Shown one piece after another: positions 8,776-12,651 of a DNA stretch of 12,651 nucleotides. Below the pieces are notes generated by a model. That model was not told the DNA's origin. It saw nothing but the letters and a program-made list of their open reading frames with translations, and did not search any database. The DNA is from Chlorobiota bacterium (GTDB lineage Bacteria > Bacteroidota > Bacteroidia > Bacteroidales > B39-G9), in the NCBI GenBank assembly GCA_030632095.1, contig DAOVJU010000037.1:1-12651 (forward strand). Reading direction: 5' to 3'. Made by a program: the position numbers and the translations under genes. How positions within the stretch are numbered: the stretch's first letter is position 1; each line of letters starts with the position of its first letter.

Positions 8776-8807
8776 TTTGTCAAATTAATAATATTAAATT
8801 AAATTTA
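8776..8807 (+). promoter_or_regulatory. Candidate Bacteroidota-type promoter for atpD-atpC
   Basis: TTTG at 8776-8779 is followed after 20 bp by TAAATTTA (8800-8807), a seven-of-eight match to TANNTTTG. The spacing is right for the primary sigma factor of Bacteroidota. A start about seven bases downstream would give a leader of roughly 27 bases before the atpD ATG at 8841. This would let atpD-atpC be expressed separately from the genes upstream. It is a consensus match only. Confidence 0.4.
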
Positions 8808-8840
8808 CGTTTTAATTTTAAGGTTAAAAAACATAAAGAA

Positions 8841-10352
8841 ATGTCAAAAAACATTGGTAAAGTAATACAGATTATTGGTCCTGTTGTTGACGTATCATTT
8901 GAACAAGAAGGTAGCGAATTACCCAAGATTTATGATGCACTTGAAATTGAAAGAGAAGGTGCTGTTAATTTAGTTCTTGAATGCCAGCAACATATAGGTG
9001 AAAACACTGTTAGGACCATAGCAATGGATTCAACAGATGGTTTACAAAGAGGAAAAGATGTTATTGCAACAGGCGCTCCTATTGTAATGCCAATAGGCGA
9101 TCAAATAAAAGGCCGTTTACTTAATGTAATAGGAGATTCAATTGATGGAATTGGAAAAGTTGACAAAACCGGTGGCTATCCAATTCATACGAATCCGCCA
9201 AAATTTGAAGATTTATCTACTGAAAAAGAAATATTATATACAGGAATTAAAGTAATAGATTTACTAGAACCTTATTCAAAAGGAGGGAAAATCGGATTAT
9301 TCGGGGGAGCTGGAGTTGGCAAGACTGTTATTATTATGGAACTTATCAATAATATAGCTAAATCTTACACTGGGATATCGGTATTTGCCGGAGTTGGTGA
9401 AAGAACGCGTGAGGGAAATGATTTATTACGTGAAATGATCGAATCCGGAGTTATTACATATGGTGATGAATTTCTTAAAAGTATGGAAGAGGGTAGCTGG
9501 GATTTATCAAAAATTGACAATAAAGAATTACTCAATTCTAAAGCAACTTTAGTTTTTGGGCAAATGAACGAACCTCCCGGAGCAAGGGCAAGGGTTGCTT
9601 TGTCTGGTTTATCTGTGGCAGAATATTTCAGGGATGGCGACGAAGAAAGTGGTGGAAGGGACATACTTTTCTTTATGGATAATATTTTCCGGTTTACCCA
9701 AGCAGGTTCTGAAGTTTCAGCTTTATTAGGCAGAATGCCTTCTGCTGTTGGATACCAGCCAACATTGGCCACAGAAATGGGTGTTATGCAGGAAAGAATT
9801 ACATCAACCAAAAGAGGATCTATTACCTCAGTACAAGCTGTTTATGTTCCCGCGGACGATTTAACAGATCCCGCACCTGCAACAACATTTGCCCACCTGG
9901 ATGCAACCACTGTACTTAGCAGGAAAATTTCGGAGCTTGGTATTTATCCGGCTGTTGACCCACTTGACTCAACTTCACGGATTCTTACACCGGAAGTTAT
10001 TGGAAAAGATCATTATGAAACAGCTCAGCGTGTTAAAGAAATTTTACAGCGATTAAAAGAACTTCAGGATATCATTGCAATCTTAGGTATGGATGAGCTT
10101 TCAGAAGAAGACCAACTTGTTGTTCACCGTGCAAGAAGGGTTCAGCGGTTCTTATCCCAGCCATTTCATGTTGCAGAACAATTTACCGGATTAAAAGGAT
10201 GCCTGGTGTCAATTGAGGACACTATAAAAGGATTCAACATGATTATGGATGGTGAAGTTGATAAATACCCTGAAACAGCATTTAACCTGGTTGGAACAAT
10301 TGAAGATGCCATTGAAAAAGGTGAAAAATTATTAGCAGATGCTGAAAAATAA
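8841..10352 (+). CDS. atpD: ATP synthase F1 subunit beta
   Basis: This is the catalytic subunit of F1 that makes or hydrolyses ATP. The protein has 503 residues. The Walker A motif GGAGVGKT spans residues 155-162 (Lys161). The catalytic glutamate is Glu187 in GVGERTREGNDL, the same 26-residue spacing from the Walker lysine as in E. coli. The stretches ALLGRMPSAVGYQPTLATEM and VYVPADDLTDPAPATTFAHL are textbook beta. The C-terminal DELSEED loop, which contacts gamma, is intact (GMDELSEEDQLVV). Compared with E. coli, about 30 residues separate the EMIESGVI and KATLVFGQMNEPPG blocks, and a smaller insertion (DGDEESGGRD) follows; both are typical of Bacteroidota and explain the extra length. The start ATG gives the expected N-terminus (GKVIQIIGPVVDVSF). 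atpC follows after 39 bp. Confidence 0.99.
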   Translation: MSKNIGKVIQIIGPVVDVSFEQEGSELPKIYDALEIEREGAVNLVLECQQHIGENTVRTIAMDSTDGLQRGKDVIATGAPIVMPIGDQIKGRLLNVIGDSIDGIGKVDKTGGYPIHTNPPKFEDLSTEKEILYTGIKVIDLLEPYSKGGKIGLFGGAGVGKTVIIMELINNIAKSYTGISVFAGVGERTREGNDLLREMIESGVITYGDEFLKSMEEGSWDLSKIDNKELLNSKATLVFGQMNEPPGARARVALSGLSVAEYFRDGDEESGGRDILFFMDNIFRFTQAGSEVSALLGRMPSAVGYQPTLATEMGVMQERITSTKRGSITSVQAVYVPADDLTDPAPATTFAHLDATTVLSRKISELGIYPAVDPLDSTSRILTPEVIGKDHYETAQRVKEILQRLKELQDIIAILGMDELSEEDQLVVHRARRVQRFLSQPFHVAEQFTGLKGCLVSIEDTIKGFNMIMDGEVDKYPETAFNLVGTIEDAIEKGEKLLADAEK

Positions 10353-10391
10353 CAAAATTTTTATTTACGGTTAAAAAATTATATCTTTCTT

Positions 10392-10634
10392 ATGTTCTTG
10401 GAAATTATAACCGTTGAAAAGAAACTTTATGCAGGTGAAATTGAACTTGTTCAGGTTCCTGGCAGTAAAGGTTCATTTGAAATACTAAAGAATCACGCAC
10501 CTATTATTTCAACGCTTGATAAGGGAAAAATAAAAGTTGTTGATACAGAAGGGAATAAGCAATTTTTTGAAATTAATAGCGGTGTTATTGAGGCTGCCTA
10601 CAATAAAGTAGTGGTACTGGCCGAAGTGGTATAG
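10392..10634 (+). CDS. atpC: ATP synthase F1 subunit epsilon, short form
   Basis: This is the small rotor subunit that sits on gamma and links it to the c-ring. Only 80 residues are present. They form the N-terminal beta-sandwich domain (MFLEIITVEKKLYAGEIELV, GSFEILKNHAPIISTLDKGKI, NSGVIEAAYNKVVVLAEVV). The C-terminal two-helix domain, which in E. coli and Bacillus extends to inhibit ATP hydrolysis, is absent. The stop codon is clean and no continuation of the second domain is visible in the downstream bases, so this is a natural short form rather than a frameshift; Bacteroidota commonly have it. It lies 39 bp after atpD and is probably co-transcribed. Confidence 0.95.
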   Translation: MFLEIITVEKKLYAGEIELVQVPGSKGSFEILKNHAPIISTLDKGKIKVVDTEGNKQFFEINSGVIEAAYNKVVVLAEVV

Positions 10635-10680
10635 TTCTTGTGAAAATATTTGTTATATTAAATAATTAAACGTTTAAGCT

Positions 10681-11424
10681 ATGAAAACTTATCGCATTTT
10701 AACAATTGTTATTTCTTTATTTCTTACTACACTTATTAGTGCACAGGAAAAAATCACATTTGAAGCCAAAGATGGATTAACTGTTACTGCTGACTTGTAT
10801 GGAAGTAATCCGGAGTTACGCTATGTTTTACTTTTTCACCAGGCCGGGTATAGCAGGGGAGAATATAAAGAAACTCAAAATATATTTAGTAAAATAGGTT
10901 ACAACTGTATAGCTGTTGATTTGCGATCAGGAAAAGAAGCAAATTTTGTGCAAAACGAAACTGCTGCATTAGCTGAACAAAAGGGTTTATCTACAACTTA
11001 CCTGGATGCTGAAGCTGATATGATAGCCGCTATAGATTATGCCTATGAAAAAAGCCAAAATCCGGTTTTAATAGCCGGAAGCTCTTACTCAGCATCGCTG
11101 GCTTTAAAGGTTGCTAAAAATAATCCCAAAGTAATTGCTGTAGTTGCATTCAGCCCGGGTGAATATTTTGGTTCCGATTTTTCAGTAAAAGATCACCTCG
11201 TTGGTTACGATAAACCTGTTTTTGTTTCAGCAACGCAACGTGAATTTCCAAGTATTGTGGAAATGACCTCAGGCGTTCCTTCAGATAAAAAAACATTGTT
11301 TAAACCGGGAAAGGATAAAAAAGGTATTCATGGTTCAAAAATATTATGGAATTCGAGTGATAGTTATAAAGATATTCGTTTTGACCTGTTAAGGTTCTTA
11401 ACAACTTATAAAAACTTAAATTAA
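10681..11424 (+). CDS. Predicted secreted alpha/beta hydrolase
   Basis: This protein of 247 residues begins with a Sec signal peptide (MKTYRILTIVISLFLTTLIS), with likely cleavage after Ala21, so it should act in the periplasm or outside the cell. The mature part has alpha/beta-hydrolase features. YVLLFHQAGYSRGEY (48-62) fits the oxyanion-hole strand. IAGSSYSASLALKVA (131-145) is the nucleophile elbow, with Ser135 the likely nucleophile in a GxSxS form instead of GxSxG. GIHGSKILW has His217 as the likely catalytic base. The usual acid after the sixth strand is not obvious: that place reads KPVFVSATQREFPS, with only Glu188 nearby. It may be dienelactone-hydrolase-like; the substrate is unknown. 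The gene lies 46 bp after atpC, preceded by a 12-bp palindrome TTAAACGTTTAA (10666-10677), and ends before a strong terminator. It may be read through from atpDC. Confidence 0.8.
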   Translation: MKTYRILTIVISLFLTTLISAQEKITFEAKDGLTVTADLYGSNPELRYVLLFHQAGYSRGEYKETQNIFSKIGYNCIAVDLRSGKEANFVQNETAALAEQKGLSTTYLDAEADMIAAIDYAYEKSQNPVLIAGSSYSASLALKVAKNNPKVIAVVAFSPGEYFGSDFSVKDHLVGYDKPVFVSATQREFPSIVEMTSGVPSDKKTLFKPGKDKKGIHGSKILWNSSDSYKDIRFDLLRFLTTYKNLN

Positions 11425-11448
11425 TAATACACTATAAATCAACAATTT

Positions 11449-11482
11449 AGCTTAAACCATATTATTGGTTTAAGCTTTTTTT
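11449..11482 (+). terminator. Intrinsic (Rho-independent) terminator
   Basis: A perfect 10-bp stem AGCTTAAACC (11449-11458) / GGTTTAAGCT (11467-11476) encloses an 8-base loop, and seven T residues run from 11476 to 11482. It lies 24 bp after the hydrolase stop and is the clearest terminator in the window. The T-run ends only 15 bp before the TTG start of the glycosyltransferase. Confidence 0.88.
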
Positions 11483-11497
11483 ATACCAAACTTTAAT

Positions 11498-12496
11498 TTG
11501 ACAAAATTTCTCTTTATACGCTTTAGTTCAATTGGTGATATTATTTTAACAACACCACTATTAAGAGCCTTAAAAACTCAAATGCAAGATGTTGAAATTC
11601 ATTACCTGACAAAAAAGCGCTATTTTGAAGTTATTAAACATAATCCATATATTCATAAAATTCACTTATTCGAAAATAATTACAAATCATTAATTAATAA
11701 CTTAAAAAGCGAATCATTTGATTATATTATTGATCTTCACCGAAATGCACGGTCATTTAGGGTGAAGAATAATTTAAAAAGCCTTTCATTAAGTTTTAAC
11801 AAATTGAATTTTCAAAAATGGTTGTTAGTTAATTTTAAAATAAATAATTTACCTGATATTCACATTGTTGACCGCTATTTTAAAACTCTTGAACCTTTCG
11901 AAATTAAGAATGATAATCAAGGCTTGAATTTCTTTTTTGATGAAAAAACGATTGAACAAAATATTGAAAAATCAGACTTCCCGGAAAAAGAATTTGTAGC
12001 TTTTGCAATTGGTGCGAAACATGCAACAAAAAGACTCCCAAACGATAAAATCATTGAATTGTGTAACAAACTGGAATGCCCTGTAGTTTTGCTCGGAGAC
12101 AAACATGATTTTTCAAATGGTGAGAATATTAAAAAAAGTTCAGGCAATATAGTTTACAATGCTTGTGGTAAATTTAATTTAAATGAATCAATATATATTC
12201 TGAAACATTCTAAGCTGGTTATTACACACGATACCGGGTTAATGCATATTGCATCTGCTTTGCATAAAAAAATTATTTCTGTTTGGGGAAACACTGTTCC
12301 CGAATTTGGTATGTATCCGTATATGCCAGATAGTACTGATACTTATTCTATCGTTGAAGTAAAAAATTTAAAATGCAGGCCCTGCTCAAAAATAGGCTTT
12401 GATAAATGCCCGAAAAAGCATTTTAAATGTATGAATGACATTGATGTTGATTCAGTTGTAAAAATTGCCAAATCATACCTTAGAGTCTGTCCATAA
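11498..12496 (+). CDS. Glycosyltransferase family 9 (LPS heptosyltransferase-like)
   Basis: This enzyme of 332 residues belongs to the GT-B family that adds heptose or related sugars to the LPS core at the cytoplasmic face of the inner membrane. The N-terminus FLFIRFSSIGDIILTTPLLR is the family's acceptor-side opening. The donor-binding signature HDTGLMHIASALHKKIISVW (about residues 246-265) with GNT following is clear. Near the end a cysteine cluster of the form CxxC-x7-C-x6-C surrounds KIGFDKCPKKHFKC, as in other heptosyltransferase-like proteins. The start is TTG at 11498. No ATG or GTG lies between the upstream in-frame stop (11471) and the conserved N-terminus, and the first internal Met (residue 29) would remove it. 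The last four codons and the stop lie inside the palindromic element at 12482, so the native C-terminus may have been replaced. The sugar donor and acceptor are not known. Confidence 0.9.
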   Translation: MTKFLFIRFSSIGDIILTTPLLRALKTQMQDVEIHYLTKKRYFEVIKHNPYIHKIHLFENNYKSLINNLKSESFDYIIDLHRNARSFRVKNNLKSLSLSFNKLNFQKWLLVNFKINNLPDIHIVDRYFKTLEPFEIKNDNQGLNFFFDEKTIEQNIEKSDFPEKEFVAFAIGAKHATKRLPNDKIIELCNKLECPVVLLGDKHDFSNGENIKKSSGNIVYNACGKFNLNESIYILKHSKLVITHDTGLMHIASALHKKIISVWGNTVPEFGMYPYMPDSTDTYSIVEVKNLKCRPCSKIGFDKCPKKHFKCMNDIDVDSVVKIAKSYLRVCP

Positions 12497-12603
12497 AGTC
12501 CGATTTCGTCGTTATGCTTGCCTTCAAAATGGTCATTTACAAAAGTAAACTCCCATTTTTCAGGCTTCGCAAGCCTAGAACTCGAACTTTCTGAACAAAC
12601 TCT
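12482..12603. repeat. Palindromic MITE-like / REP-like element
   Basis: The 22 bases at 12482-12503 (beginning AGAGTCTGTCC) and the reverse complement of 12582-12603 (beginning AGAGTTTGTTC) agree at 18 of 22 positions, making inverted ends of a 122-bp element. Inside it, 12526-12540 and 12545-12559 form a stem with 12 of 15 pairs around an AAAA loop, and AGGCTT/AAGCCT (12562-12576) form a second hairpin with a 3-base loop. No transposase-sized frame is present and no target duplication is clear at the edges. The element overlaps the last codons of the glycosyltransferase. A small non-autonomous mobile element or a REP-like extragenic palindrome are both possible; copy number in the genome cannot be seen here. 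Confidence 0.6.
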
Positions 12604-12651
12604 TGACTTTATAGTCCCTCAGCATTGTGCAATTTGGCCCCAAGAAAAAGT

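Noticed and set aside
9365..9811. 148-codon open frame on the minus strand inside atpD
   Set aside because: It lies wholly antisense to the highly conserved beta subunit, has no recognisable domain, and is explained as a shadow of atpD codon use.
10666..10677. 12-bp palindrome TTAAACGTTTAA before the hydrolase gene as a terminator or operator
   Set aside because: It is too short and AT-rich, has no loop for a hairpin and no T-run, so it cannot be called on its own; it is mentioned in the hydrolase entry only.
12575..12651. Short open frames on the minus strand at the right edge, which could be the end of a neighbouring gene or transposase
   Set aside because: Only 13 to 25 codons are visible, one of them runs through the palindromic element, and no recognisable protein motif is present.

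Overview
The window looks like a chromosomal segment from a member of the Bacteroidota. The DNA is AT-rich, the genes lack clear Shine-Dalgarno sequences, and promoter-like sites of the Bacteroidota type (TTG then TANNTTTG) can be found. The ATP synthase subunits also carry Bacteroidota traits: a beta subunit of about 503 residues with insertions and an epsilon subunit of only 80 residues. Assignment below phylum is not possible from this sequence. All functional calls come from reading motifs by eye; no database search was run.

Layout. Positions 1-2424 hold the end of an F1Fo ATP synthase gene block: atpA (its 5' end lies outside the window) and atpG, both on the plus strand. A minus-strand Na/Pi-cotransporter-type gene with a PhoU-like tail (2451-4139) converges on atpG. 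It is divergent from a tight plus-strand trio at 4377-8751: an RND/MMPL-type membrane transporter, an NAD-dependent nucleotide-sugar epimerase/decarboxylase-like protein, and a short-chain polyprenyl diphosphate synthase. The ATP synthase genes then resume with atpD and atpC (8841-10634). A predicted secreted alpha/beta hydrolase follows (10681-11424), then a strong intrinsic terminator, then a family 9 glycosyltransferase of the LPS heptosyltransferase type that starts with TTG (11498-12496).

The right edge carries the least ordinary feature, a roughly 122-bp imperfect palindrome at 12482-12603 with 22-bp inverted ends. It looks like a miniature inverted-repeat or REP-like element. Its left end supplies the last four codons and the stop codon of the glycosyltransferase.

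How the genes relate. AtpA, AtpG, AtpD and AtpC are four of the five F1 subunits, but their genes are split by a 6.4-kb block with its own divergent promoter region. The block and the last gene lean toward envelope biogenesis (prenyl chain, nucleotide sugar, RND-type exporter, LPS-type glycosyltransferase) and phosphate handling. No tRNA, rRNA, CRISPR array, phage gene, intact transposase or defence system was seen, and most of the window is ordinary core genome. No gene-free stretch exceeds 300 bases; the longest is the 237-bp divergent region at 4140-4376.
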